Shown: positions 1 to 6,006 of the stretch, in pieces
Position numbering within the stretch: the first letter of the stretch is position 1
Layout of the letters: the number at the start of each line of letters is the position of its first letter
Program-made: the position numbers and the translations under genes
NCBI GenBank assembly: GCA_002305045.1
Contig: DBPX01000017.1
Location: 1 to 7,960 of the forward strand
DNA from: Ruminococcus sp. UBA1409
GTDB lineage: Bacteria > Bacillota > Clostridia > Oscillospirales > Ruminococcaceae
Reading direction: 5' to 3'
DNA length: 7,960 nt
The notes under the pieces: generated by a model
Told to the model about the DNA's origin: nothing
Seen by the model: the letters and a program-made list of their open reading frames with translations, nothing else
The model's database searches: none

Positions 1-18
1 CGACTGAGCTACAGAGGC
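1..18 (-). tRNA. 5' end of a third tRNA gene, cut by the window edge
   Basis: On the minus strand the first 18 bases read GCCTCTGTAGCTCAGTCG. This is an acceptor 5' strand followed by the typical TAGCTCAG start of a D-arm. The 5' end lies only 3 bases downstream of the CCA end of tRNA-Asp, so it is the third gene of the same operon. The anticodon is outside the window, so the identity cannot be given. Confidence 0.85.
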
Positions 19-21
19 AAA

Positions 22-98
22 TGGCGACCCGAATCAGGCTCGATCTGACGACCTCTAGCGTGACAGGCTAGCGTTCTAACCAACTGAACTACCGGGCC
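22..98 (-). tRNA. tRNA-Asp (anticodon GTC)
   Basis: The reverse strand folds as a 77-base cloverleaf with encoded CCA. The acceptor GGCCCGG pairs with TCGGGTC (two G-U pairs), and the D-arm contains TAGTTCAGTTGGTTAGA. The anticodon stem CTAGC/GCTAG holds the loop CTGTCAC, giving anticodon GTC (Asp). The T-loop carries TCGAGCC. It is transcribed after tRNA-Val with a 31-base spacer. Confidence 0.96.
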
Positions 99-129
99 AA
101 ACCGTCCTCCGTGGGAAGCACAGAGGCGA

Positions 130-205
130 TGGTGGAAACTATAGGGCTCGAACCTATGACCCTCTGCTTGTAAGGCAGATGCTCTCCCAGCTGAGCTAAG
201 CTTCC
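130..205 (-). tRNA. tRNA-Val (anticodon TAC)
   Basis: The reverse strand gives a 76-base tRNA with encoded CCA. The acceptor starts GGAAGCT, the D-arm is TAGCTCAGCTGGGAGAGC, and the anticodon stem CTGCC/AGCAG surrounds anticodon TAC (Val). The T-arm contains GGTTCGAGCCC. It is the first gene of the operon, about 25 bases after the predicted transcription start. The short leader contains a small hairpin (215-228, CGCCT/AGGCG). Confidence 0.96.
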
Positions 206-236
206 GTATCAGGACGCCTCGACAGGCGACTCTGAC

Positions 237-265
237 ATTATACAACGGAAAATCCTGCTTGTCAA
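237..265 (-). promoter_or_regulatory. Consensus sigma-A promoter of the tRNA operon
   Basis: On the minus strand TTGACA (260-265) is followed by a 17-base spacer and TATAAT (237-242). Both hexamers and the spacing match the housekeeping consensus exactly, as expected for a highly expressed stable-RNA operon. Transcription should start near 230 and run left into tRNA-Val. Confidence 0.93.
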
Positions 266-286
266 CCCCTTTTTGAAAAAATTTTT

Positions 287-1153
287 TTATTTTTCGCTGG
301 AGGCTATAGCCTCGTAGATTCTGAGGTAGGTGGGAAGGGCGTTTTCGTAGTTTTGGGACATCTCCTCATAGGAGGTGGAAAGAAGCCTAGCAGGCTCTCT
401 TATGCCGATATACAGCTCGTCGGGCATCTGCTGCCACTTGAGCTTATCCCTTGTGAGACTGCAATTTAGCCTTATCCCGAGAGCCGTGACGCACTCGCCC
501 TCAAGCTCGCCGGTGAAGTCGTGCACCTCGAAATCGGTGGTGCCGTCCGAGATTATAAGCATATTCTCGCCGAGCTGAAGCTGAGTCATAAGCTGTGCCT
601 GGGAGGAGGTCACGGTCGTCGGGTCGGAGTAGTTTGTCGAGATGTTGTAAACGAGGACATTTACCTCGCCGTCTCCGTTTATGTCGTCGCAGTATTCCTC
701 CAGGAAGGCTGTAAGCTCAGGAGTCCTTGCGTAAAGGGACTGATTGTCCATAACGACAAGCACGGTGAGGTCGTAGTCGGTGCGTGTTGCGGTGTCGTAG
801 ACGATGTAGCCGAATACCAAAGCGGTAAAGACGCAGACTATAACTATCCACTTTGACCTGTACCAAAACTCCGCAAGCCTTTTTCCGGGGGAGAGCTTAA
901 TATCCTCCTTAGGCTCCTCCTTTATCGTCTCCGAGCTTTCGATCACTCCCTGCTTCAGCTTTACAAGCTCGACCTTCTGCTGCCTTAGCTCCCTCTCATG
1001 GCGCTCCCTGTCCGCCTTTTCACGGGCGGCTCTTTCAAGCTCCCTCTGATAAAGCATTTTTTGCTCAAGCTGCTCCTTTTCAAGAAGCTCCTTTTCGTAT
1101 TCAAGGTCCTCCTTAGGGATAAGACCCTCGTTTTTTCTATCGTTATCCGCCAT
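287..1153 (-). CDS. Membrane protein of unknown function: coiled coil, one TM helix, outer domain
   Basis: This is a 288-residue protein that I cannot assign to a named family. Residues about 10-70 are very rich in Glu, Lys, Arg and Gln with heptad-like spacing, which suggests a cytoplasmic coiled coil. A single hydrophobic helix follows at about 102-119 (starting WIVIVCVF), preceded by basic residues, so the N-terminus should be inside. Residues 125-288 form a mixed alpha/beta-looking domain outside the membrane. Within it, residues 157-164 (DINGDGEV) match the D-x-N-x-D-G calcium-loop pattern of EF-hand/dockerin type; metal binding is inference. There is no signal peptide at the extreme N-terminus. 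The ATG has a GGAG ribosome site about 9 bases upstream and a near-perfect promoter (1199-1227). The gene ends 22 bases before the tRNA promoter with no convincing hairpin terminator, so read-through into the tRNAs is possible. Confidence 0.85.
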   Translation of the reverse strand: MADNDRKNEGLIPKEDLEYEKELLEKEQLEQKMLYQRELERAAREKADRERHERELRQQKVELVKLKQGVIESSETIKEEPKEDIKLSPGKRLAEFWYRSKWIVIVCVFTALVFGYIVYDTATRTDYDLTVLVVMDNQSLYARTPELTAFLEEYCDDINGDGEVNVLVYNISTNYSDPTTVTSSQAQLMTQLQLGENMLIISDGTTDFEVHDFTGELEGECVTALGIRLNCSLTRDKLKWQQMPDELYIGIREPARLLSTSYEEMSQNYENALPTYLRIYEAIASSEK

Positions 1154-1198
1154 AGCATAAATCTCCGTTTAGTTATTGGAATATCGCCTGATGCTATA

Positions 1199-1227
1199 AG
1201 TATACCCCCGGAGGCCTTTGATGTCAA
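1199..1227 (-). promoter_or_regulatory. Promoter of the coiled-coil membrane protein gene
   Basis: On the minus strand TTGACA (1222-1227), a 17-base spacer and TATACT (1199-1204) form a strong housekeeping promoter. The predicted start is near 1192, giving a leader of about 40 bases to the ATG at 1153. Confidence 0.88.
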
Positions 1228-1243
1228 TATCCTGCCGGAGGCC
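1208..1243. repeat. Direct repeat CCGGAGGCC flanking the -35 box
   Basis: The 9-base word CCGGAGGCC occurs at 1208-1216 and again at 1235-1243, 27 bases apart. One copy sits in the spacer of the minus-strand promoter and the other just upstream of its -35 box. The placement would suit a repressor site, but the word is short and GC-rich, so chance is possible. Confidence 0.35.
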
Positions 1244-1269
1244 GCCGCCTCAAAAAAGCCTTTTCCCTA

Positions 1270-1298
1270 GTATATTGCCTGCTCTGCGGGATATTCTA
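1270..1298 (+). promoter_or_regulatory. Candidate forespore (sigma-G/F type) promoter of spoVAC
   Basis: GTATA (1270-1274), 17 bases, then TATTCTA (1292-1298) resembles the forespore consensus G-H-A-T-R ... C-A-T-N-N-T-A, with one mismatch (T for C) in the -10. It lies about 34 bases before the spoVAC ATG. No good TTGACA/TATAAT promoter precedes this gene, unlike its neighbours. In Bacillus the spoVA operon is read by sigma-G, so this fits but is not proven. Confidence 0.4.
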
Positions 1299-1331
1299 GC
1301 GTTGTGAGCTTTTTTAGGAAGGAGAGAGAAG

Positions 1332-1778
1332 ATGAAGCTTTCAAACACTCAGTATAAGGAGCTTTCAAAGGACGCCTCCAGAGGCTCCAAGGCTCTTTTG
1401 GACACCTCCAAGGCGTTTTTGGTGGGAGGAACCATATCCTTAATAGGGCAGACCCTTTTAGAGCTTTTTTCCTCCCTGGGACTTGACAAAAAGGACGCAG
1501 GAGCCTCGACCTCGCTTGTTCTTATAGCTCTTAGCGTGCTTTTGACCGGGCTGGGGATATATCCCGCAATAGCCAAGCACGGCGGGGCCGGGACGCTTGT
1601 CCCGATAACCGGCTTTGCGAACGCCGTGGCCTCTCCGGCGATAGAGTTTCGCACCGAGGGCTGGGTATTGGGAGTCGGAGCGAGGGTGTTTTCTATAGCG
1701 GGACCCGTAATCCTTTACGGCACGGCGGCGAGCGCTGTATACGGCGTGATATACTGTATTATCTTAGCTGTCGTATAA
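1332..1778 (+). CDS. spoVAC: Stage V sporulation protein AC (spore DPA channel subunit)
   Basis: The 148-residue protein has the SpoVAC layout. A short polar N-terminus leads into the conserved KAFLVGGTISLIGQ stretch (residues 27-40). A second hydrophobic segment covers about 60-80. The conserved GAGTLVPITGFANA loop is at about 85-98, and last membrane helices lie between 111 and 146. SpoVAC in Bacillus is a membrane channel component that moves calcium-dipicolinate across the inner spore membrane during sporulation and germination. Length matches the family (about 150 residues). The N-terminal extension and the spacing of these blocks favour SpoVAC over the related SpoVAE. The start is fixed by a strong AGGAAGGAGAG ribosome site. 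It is unusual that spoVAD does not follow: the next gene is a glycosidase with its own promoter, so spoVAC is monocistronic here. Confidence 0.93.
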   Translation: MKLSNTQYKELSKDASRGSKALLDTSKAFLVGGTISLIGQTLLELFSSLGLDKKDAGASTSLVLIALSVLLTGLGIYPAIAKHGGAGTLVPITGFANAVASPAIEFRTEGWVLGVGARVFSIAGPVILYGTAASAVYGVIYCIILAVV

Positions 1779-1779
1779 A

Positions 1780-1816
1780 GCCGGGCAGGCTGAAAATATT
1801 AATAAAATTCCCCGGC
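1780..1816 (+). terminator. Weak hairpin after spoVAC
   Basis: GCCGGG (1780-1785) can pair with CCCGGC (1811-1816) around a 25-base AT-rich loop, directly after the spoVAC stop. There is no real T-run and the long loop weakens it, so it is at best a poor terminator. Confidence 0.25.
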
Positions 1817-1821
1817 GGCTA

Positions 1822-1850
1822 TTTACAAGCACCCGCAGATATGTTAAAAT
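1822..1850 (+). promoter_or_regulatory. Sigma-A promoter of the beta-xylosidase gene
   Basis: TTTACA (1822-1827), a 17-base spacer and TAAAAT (1845-1850) give a good housekeeping promoter. The predicted start is about 1857, which leaves a leader of nearly 100 bases before the ATG at 1954. That leader is highly structured. Confidence 0.8.
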
Positions 1851-1856
1851 CCTCTT

Positions 1857-1931
1857 AGAGCGGGCAGGGGGACTCTGATACCCCGTCTAGCAAAGGCGGG
1901 AGCAGCCGGCAGGCTCCTTCTGCCCGCCCCA
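1857..1931 (+). ncRNA. Strongly folded 5' leader of the xylosidase mRNA (unassigned)
   Basis: A perfect 8-bp stem GCGGGCAG (1860-1867) / CTGCCCGC (1920-1927) closes a domain that begins almost at the predicted transcript start. Inside it, CCCGTC (1882-1887) pairs with GGCGGG (1895-1900) around the loop TAGCAAA, and GGAGC (1899-1903) can pair with GCTCC (1913-1917). An alternative GGGG (1868-1871) / CCCC (1881-1884) stem competes with the first. The 3' end reads C-CCA, so the 72 bases 1860-1931 look roughly like a cloverleaf. However, it lacks the T-loop TTCRA, the D-loop GG and U33, so I do not call it a tRNA. It matches no riboswitch class I know. A regulatory role is inference from fold and position. 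Confidence 0.4.
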
Positions 1932-1943
1932 TAAGTCCATTTT

Positions 1944-1948
1944 GGAGG
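1944..1948 (+). promoter_or_regulatory. Ribosome binding site that fixes the xylosidase start
   Basis: GGAGG lies 5 bases before the ATG at 1954. An in-frame TTG at 1942 overlaps this site and has no ribosome site of its own, so the ATG at 1954 is the start. Confidence 0.85.
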
Positions 1949-1953
1949 TCAGC

Positions 1954-3462
1954 ATGGAAAGAAGTATTAAAATATCCGAAAACGACAGAGCGGTGTTTAA
2001 CAATAGGGTGGACTTCTGCGTCGGCACGGGAAGGATGGGTCTTGCCCTTCAAAAGGAGTATTACGAGCAGCTAAAGCTGGTTCAGAAGGAGATAGGCTTT
2101 AAGCATATAAGGGGACACGGCCTTTTCTGCGACGATATGGCTATATATCAGGAGTACAGGGAGGACCCCAGAAACCCGGACAGCCCCTGTCATGTCGAGT
2201 ACAACTTTACATATCTGGACCTTGTTATGGACAGCTATAGGGAGCTTGGACTCCGCCCGTTTATCGAGCTTGGCTTTATGCCCAAAAGGCTTGCGTCCGG
2301 GGAGCAGACAATCTTTTACTGGAAGGGCAACACCACCCCTCCTAAGAGCTATGAGGAGTGGTGCCGGCTTGTCAGGGCGACGCTTTCCCACCTTGTTCAA
2401 AGGTGCGGCGAGGAGGCTTACGAGTACCCGATAGAGGTCTGGAACGAGCCTAACCTGCCCGGATTCTGGTACAGGGCGGACATGAAGGAGTATTTTAAGC
2501 TCTTCAAGGAGAGCTTTTTGGCGATAAAGGCTCTTGATTCAAGGTTTAAGGTCGGAGGACCGGCGATATGCGGCGTCAGGGACGAGGAGTGGATATCCGA
2601 GTTTATGAGCTTCTGCCGCAGCGAGGGTCTAAAAATCGACTTCGTGACAAGGCATCACTACACCACCGAGCTTCCCGAGCATAGCGGTCACTACGGCTAC
2701 GCTAAGCTTATGGAGTCGGAGGCTGGGTTTGAAAATCTTAAAACCACCCGTGACATAATAGACAGCTTCCCCGAGTACAGGGGGCTTCCCATACATATAA
2801 CAGAGTTTAACACCTCCTACATCCCCAACTGCCCGATTCACGACACAAACCTCAACGCAGCCTATCTGGGGCGGCAGCTTTCAAGGCTTGGGGATGTCAA
2901 CGAGTCCTATTCCTACTGGACCTTCGGCGACATCTTCGAGGAGCAGGGAGTGCCCTTCACCCCCTTCCACGGAGGCTTCGGCATGGTGGCAAACGGCTGC
3001 ATACCAAAGCCCACCTTCTACGCCTTCAAGTTCTTCAAGCAGCTTGACGGCGAGTGTATGTATAAGGACGACGACGCTATAGTCATGAAAACCGAGGAGG
3101 GCTATAAAATCTGCTGCTGGAACATCTGCCCTAAGGGAGAGAATAAGGAGCTTACTCTTAGGCTTTTGCTTCCTGGAAGCGGGGAGTATAGCCTTGTCAC
3201 CAGCACCGTAGACGAGAGCTGCTGCAATCCCTTAAAGCTGTGGCACGACATGGGAGAGCCGTCAAGCCTTTCTGATAGCGAGCTTAGCCTTCTTCGTGAG
3301 GCTGCAAGGCCGCTGATAGGCTCCTCACGGATAGCTGCGGACGGCGAGCTGAGCGTCAGCCTTACGCTTGGAAGAAACGCCCTTGTCTACGCCGAGCTTA
3401 AAAAAAGCAGTCTGACGCCAGACCGTGGCTACGACTATGAAAGGGCGACCACCACGCTCTAA
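1954..3462 (+). CDS. xynB: GH39 family beta-xylosidase
   Basis: The 502-residue protein is a glycoside hydrolase of family 39, close in length to the approximately 500-residue Thermoanaerobacterium XynB. The catalytic (beta/alpha)8 barrel covers about residues 15-355. The acid/base Glu is E165 in the motif VWNEPN, and the nucleophile is E284 in ITEFNTS. The family signatures SYWTFGD and FHGGFGMV with IPKPTFYAF follow, and then a C-terminal beta-sandwich of about 140 residues. These enzymes cut xylose from the non-reducing end of xylo-oligosaccharides with retention of configuration. No signal peptide is present, so it should act in the cytoplasm on imported oligosaccharides. It is a single-gene unit with its own promoter; no transporter or xylose gene is adjacent. 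Other GH39 activities, such as alpha-L-iduronidase, are less likely given the close match to XynB motifs. Confidence 0.93.
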   Translation: MERSIKISENDRAVFNNRVDFCVGTGRMGLALQKEYYEQLKLVQKEIGFKHIRGHGLFCDDMAIYQEYREDPRNPDSPCHVEYNFTYLDLVMDSYRELGLRPFIELGFMPKRLASGEQTIFYWKGNTTPPKSYEEWCRLVRATLSHLVQRCGEEAYEYPIEVWNEPNLPGFWYRADMKEYFKLFKESFLAIKALDSRFKVGGPAICGVRDEEWISEFMSFCRSEGLKIDFVTRHHYTTELPEHSGHYGYAKLMESEAGFENLKTTRDIIDSFPEYRGLPIHITEFNTSYIPNCPIHDTNLNAAYLGRQLSRLGDVNESYSYWTFGDIFEEQGVPFTPFHGGFGMVANGCIPKPTFYAFKFFKQLDGECMYKDDDAIVMKTEEGYKICCWNICPKGENKELTLRLLLPGSGEYSLVTSTVDESCCNPLKLWHDMGEPSSLSDSELSLLREAARPLIGSSRIAADGELSVSLTLGRNALVYAELKKSSLTPDRGYDYERATTTL

Positions 3463-3493
3463 CTGCAAAAGGCTGATTAAAGAGCCTCGCTGC

Positions 3494-3522
3494 TTGACAG
3501 TGGGTCAAAAAAGGGTTATAAT
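3494..3522 (+). promoter_or_regulatory. Consensus sigma-A promoter of greA-lysS
   Basis: TTGACA (3494-3499), 17 bases, TATAAT (3517-3522) is an exact housekeeping consensus promoter. Transcription should start near 3529, giving a leader of about 62 bases before greA. Confidence 0.93.
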
Positions 3523-3534
3523 AGCTTATTAAGG

Positions 3535-3564
3535 CGGCGCAGGAGAAGGCTTATTTTAGCGCCG
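3535..3564 (+). promoter_or_regulatory. Leader hairpin of the greA mRNA
   Basis: CGGCGC (3535-3540) pairs with GCGCCG (3559-3564) around an 18-base loop that holds an AGGAGAAGG stretch. The real ribosome site GGAGGG (3577-3582) lies outside, 8 bases before the ATG. Any regulatory role, for example at the 5' end of the transcript, is speculative. Confidence 0.35.
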
Positions 3565-3590
3565 GGAGTATTTTTCGGAGGGAAAAGGTA

Positions 3591-4067
3591 ATGGCAATAA
3601 AATCAACCACAATGTCAAGAGAGGGCTTTCACAAGATTCAGGAGGAGCTTGAGTATCTTGTGACGATAAGGCGCAAGGAGATAGCTGAGAAGCTCAAGGA
3701 GGCTCGCTCCTACGGCGACCTCTCCGAGAACGCAGAGTACGACGAGGCCAAAAACGAGCAGGGCATGCTGGAGGCTCAGATTGCCGACCTCGAGGCGGTA
3801 ATAGCTAACGCCGTCATAGTCGACGACGGAAGCGTCTCCCTGAACGAGGTGGGGATCGGCTCCTTTGTAAAGCTCAAGGATTTTGACCTTGACGATATAG
3901 TGGAGTACCAGATAGTAGGCTCCACCGAGTCCGACCCTGACAGCAACAAGATTTCGGACGAGTCGCCCATAGGCAGAGCGTGCCTAAAAAAGCATGTCGG
4001 CGATGTCTTTGAGGTCGAGGCGCCCGCCGGGACCTTTAAGTTCGAGGTGCTGAATATAGACAGATAG
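3591..4067 (+). CDS. greA: Transcription elongation factor GreA
   Basis: The 158-residue protein has the standard GreA length and layout. The N-terminal coiled coil (about residues 8-78) carries the motif YGDLSENAEYDEAK, whose acidic residues D43 and E46 correspond to the tip residues that reach into the RNA polymerase secondary channel. The C-terminal FKBP-like domain (about 85-158) contains SPIGRACLKKHVGDVFEVEAP. GreA rescues backtracked RNA polymerase by stimulating cleavage of the 3' end of the transcript. The start has a good GGAGGG site. The gene ends with TAG, followed in frame by ATA GCA TGA, so it has a back-up stop. It is the first gene of a two-gene unit with lysS, an arrangement common in Firmicutes. 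Confidence 0.97.
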   Translation: MAIKSTTMSREGFHKIQEELEYLVTIRRKEIAEKLKEARSYGDLSENAEYDEAKNEQGMLEAQIADLEAVIANAVIVDDGSVSLNEVGIGSFVKLKDFDLDDIVEYQIVGSTESDPDSNKISDESPIGRACLKKHVGDVFEVEAPAGTFKFEVLNIDR

Positions 4068-4074
4068 ATAGCAT

Positions 4075-4111
4075 GAGGCTGTGGGTCTTGGGCTTTGCAG
4101 CCTCTTTACTT
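4075..4111 (+). terminator. Hairpin between greA and lysS (leaky terminator or attenuator)
   Basis: GAGGCTG (4075-4081) pairs with CAGCCTC (4098-4104) around a 16-base loop, followed by the T-rich tail TTTACTTT. The lysS start is only 40 bases downstream and no strong promoter lies between; the best is a weak TTGGGC-18-TATAAG at 4088-4117. Partial termination that lowers lysS relative to greA is therefore more likely than a full stop. Confidence 0.5.
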
Positions 4112-4125
4112 TATAAGATAATTTG

Positions 4126-4134
4126 AAAGGACGG
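4126..4134 (+). promoter_or_regulatory. Ribosome binding site that decides the lysS start
   Basis: AAAGGACGG (4126-4134) lies 9 bases before GTG at 4144. An in-frame TTG at 4123 has no ribosome site upstream and would place this site inside the gene, so the GTG is preferred. Confidence 0.6.
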
Positions 4135-4143
4135 AAAACGCCG

Positions 4144-5730
4144 GTGTCAGAGGAACAGATTTTATCCTCCCGTGAGGATGCTTCCGAAAAGGAGCTTGGC
4201 TCCCTGAGGAAAATACGCCTTGACAAGCTTGAGGCTCTCAGGGCGGAGGGCTGCGACCCCTTTAAAATAACAAGCTATGACCTTAGCATATCCACCAGCA
4301 GCCTTAAAGCGGATTATGAGCGAATGGAAAGCCAGGCTAAAAATGAGTGCGGAGAGGATGAGCAAAGGCTCGCAGAGGCTCTTGACAGGATAAAGGAGAA
4401 GCTTCACAGAATAGCCGGGCGAATCGTCGGCTGGAGGGATATGGGCAAGGCATGCTTCATAACCGTCCAGGACATGAGCGGGCGTATTCAGTGCTATGTC
4501 AGGATAAACGATGTCGGCGAGGAGTGCTACAGCCGCTTCAAAAAGTGGGACATAGGCGATATCGTCGGCGTGGAGGGCTTTGTCTTTCGCACAAGAAGGG
4601 GAGAGGTCTCGCTCCACGCCAAGAATATAACCCTTCTTTCAAAGTCCTTAAGCCCCCTGCCAGAAAAGTGGCACGGTCTTAAGGACAGGGACACAAGATA
4701 CCGTCAGAGATACACCGACCTCATAGTAAATCCCGAGGTCAGGGCTACCTTTATAAACAGGTCCAAAATAATCAGCTCGATAAGGCGCTTCCTTGATTCA
4801 AGGGGCTTTATCGAGGTCGAGACTCCTATGCTGGTCCAGAACGCAGGAGGAGCCTCCGCCCGCCCCTTTGAGACTCACTATAATGCTCTTAACGAGGATG
4901 TAAGGCTCAGAATATCCCTTGAGCTTCACCTAAAGAGGCTTATTGTCGGCGGACTCGACCGTGTCTACGAGATAGGCAGGGTGTTCCGCAACGAGGGCCT
5001 TGACACAAGGCATAACCCGGAGTTCACGATGATGGAGGTATATCAGGCGTATACAGACTATCACGGCATGATGGAGCTGACCGAGAGTATGTACCGCCAT
5101 GTCGCAGGCGAGGTCCTGGGCACCCTCCAGATTCCCTGCGGCGAGCATATAATCGACCTTGAGAAGCCGTTTTTGCGTATGACCATGGTGGAGGCCGTCA
5201 AGAAATACTCAGGAGTCGACTGGAACGGGGTAACAACCGACGAGCAGGCGTATAAAATCGCCGACGAGCACCATCTTGAGTACACCAAGGCAAGGCACAG
5301 AAAGGGAGATATCCTCAACCTGATGTTTGAGGAGTATGTCGAAAAGCACCTTATTCAGCCCACCTTCATAACCGACCATCCCATAGAAATCAGCCCGCTC
5401 ACAAAGCGCAAGCCGGACAATCCCGACTATGTAGAGCGCTTCGAGATGTTTATAAACTGCGGCGAGATGTGCAACGCCTACAGCGAGCTGAACGACCCGA
5501 TAGACCAGCGTGAGAGATTTGTCCGCCAGGAGGAGCTTCTGCGCCTTGGCGACGAGGAGGCAAACTCCATCGATGAGGACTTCATCCACGCCCTCGAGAT
5601 AGGCATGCCCCCCACAGGCGGCATAGGCTTCGGAATCGACAGAATGGTCATGCTCTTCACAAACCAGTCTGCAATAAGGGATGTCCTTTTGTTCCCCACA
5701 ATGAAGTCGTTAGACCAAAAAAGCCCGTAA
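4144..5730 (+). CDS. lysS: Lysyl-tRNA synthetase, class II
   Basis: This 528-residue enzyme (GTG start) joins lysine to tRNA-Lys using ATP. The N-terminal OB-fold that binds the anticodon covers about residues 88-190 (RIAGRIVGWRDMGKACF near 89). The class II catalytic core follows, with motif 1 at about 221-230 (GFIEVETPML). Motif 2 is at 280-302 (VFRNEGLDTRHNPEFTMMEV), and motif 3 is near 492-505 (GGIGFGIDRMVMLF) with the ATP-binding R500. FRNEG with EFTMMEVYQAY is typical of bacterial LysS. The N-terminus has about 30 extra polar residues before the usual KLEALRAEGCDPF start. The C-terminus runs a few residues past the normal LFPTMK end (SLDQKSP). This is where the adjacent prophage may have joined the gene. 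Confidence 0.97.
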   Translation: MSEEQILSSREDASEKELGSLRKIRLDKLEALRAEGCDPFKITSYDLSISTSSLKADYERMESQAKNECGEDEQRLAEALDRIKEKLHRIAGRIVGWRDMGKACFITVQDMSGRIQCYVRINDVGEECYSRFKKWDIGDIVGVEGFVFRTRRGEVSLHAKNITLLSKSLSPLPEKWHGLKDRDTRYRQRYTDLIVNPEVRATFINRSKIISSIRRFLDSRGFIEVETPMLVQNAGGASARPFETHYNALNEDVRLRISLELHLKRLIVGGLDRVYEIGRVFRNEGLDTRHNPEFTMMEVYQAYTDYHGMMELTESMYRHVAGEVLGTLQIPCGEHIIDLEKPFLRMTMVEAVKKYSGVDWNGVTTDEQAYKIADEHHLEYTKARHRKGDILNLMFEEYVEKHLIQPTFITDHPIEISPLTKRKPDNPDYVERFEMFINCGEMCNAYSELNDPIDQRERFVRQEELLRLGDEEANSIDEDFIHALEIGMPPTGGIGFGIDRMVMLFTNQSAIRDVLLFPTMKSLDQKSP

Positions 5731-5760
5731 TCACGCGGTTTTCAAGGTTTGCAGGGTTAG

Positions 5761-5780
5761 TTTTACCACCTTTTTACCAC
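5761..5780. repeat. Tandem TTTTACCAC repeat after lysS
   Basis: TTTTACCAC occurs at 5761-5769 and 5772-5780, 11 bases apart (about one helical turn). Such repeats near prophage ends can be integrase arm-binding sites. This is inference from position only. Confidence 0.4.
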
Positions 5781-5813
5781 TTTTGAATTGACGAGCACAC
5801 CATGATATGTACT

Positions 5814-5851
5814 GAAAGACACTGTTGTTTCGACAATGGTGTTTTTCTTTT
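5814..5851 (+). terminator. Strong terminator downstream of lysS
   Basis: A 10-bp stem (5819-5828 with 5833-5842, two G-T pairs) closes a TTCG tetraloop and is followed by TTTTTCTTTT. The stem can extend by 5 more pairs into the T-run (5814-5818). It should end the greA-lysS transcript. Confidence 0.88.
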
Positions 5852-5947
5852 ACCTAAAAATCTGCCTGTTTATAAGAGTGCCGCAAGAACGACATTGCTA
5901 TAAGCATACAGATCAAACGTATTACTGCAAAACTTTACAAACAAGTT

Positions 5948-5993
5948 AGGGCGGGTTTGGGAGTATATCTCTCATTCCCGCCCTTTCTTTTTT
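5948..5993 (+). terminator. Second plus-strand terminator
   Basis: AGGGCGGG (5948-5955) pairs with CCCGCCCT (5977-5984). An inner GGGAG/CTCTC stem is also possible, and the T-rich tail TTCTTTTTT follows. It lies about 100 bases after the first terminator with no gene between, so it is either a back-up or belongs to the sequence displaced by the prophage. Confidence 0.85.
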
Positions 5994-6006
5994 CTCTTAA
6001 CTCGCG

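Noticed and set aside
271..289. A/T-rich palindrome after the coiled-coil membrane protein gene as a terminator
   Set aside because: It is a run of A next to a run of T without a GC stem or loop, and it sits against the tRNA promoter.
521..856. 111-codon plus-strand ORF opposite the membrane protein gene
   Set aside because: It is antisense to a gene with a clear promoter, ribosome site and membrane helix, and has no start signals of its own.
1860..1931. A tRNA gene (anticodon loop TAGCAAA, apparent anticodon GCA, 8-bp acceptor, CCA end)
   Set aside because: The loop has A where U33 is required. The D-loop lacks GG, the putative T-loop is 9 bases without TTCRA, and an alternative hairpin competes. 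It is kept only as a structured leader.
3470..3487. Terminator after the beta-xylosidase gene (AGGCT/AGCCT hairpin)
   Set aside because: The stem is only 5 bp and no T-run follows; the greA promoter begins 7 bases later.
5802..5903. A 33-codon plus-strand ORF starting ATGATATGT
   Set aside because: It has no ribosome site and runs straight through the strong terminator hairpin at 5814-5851.
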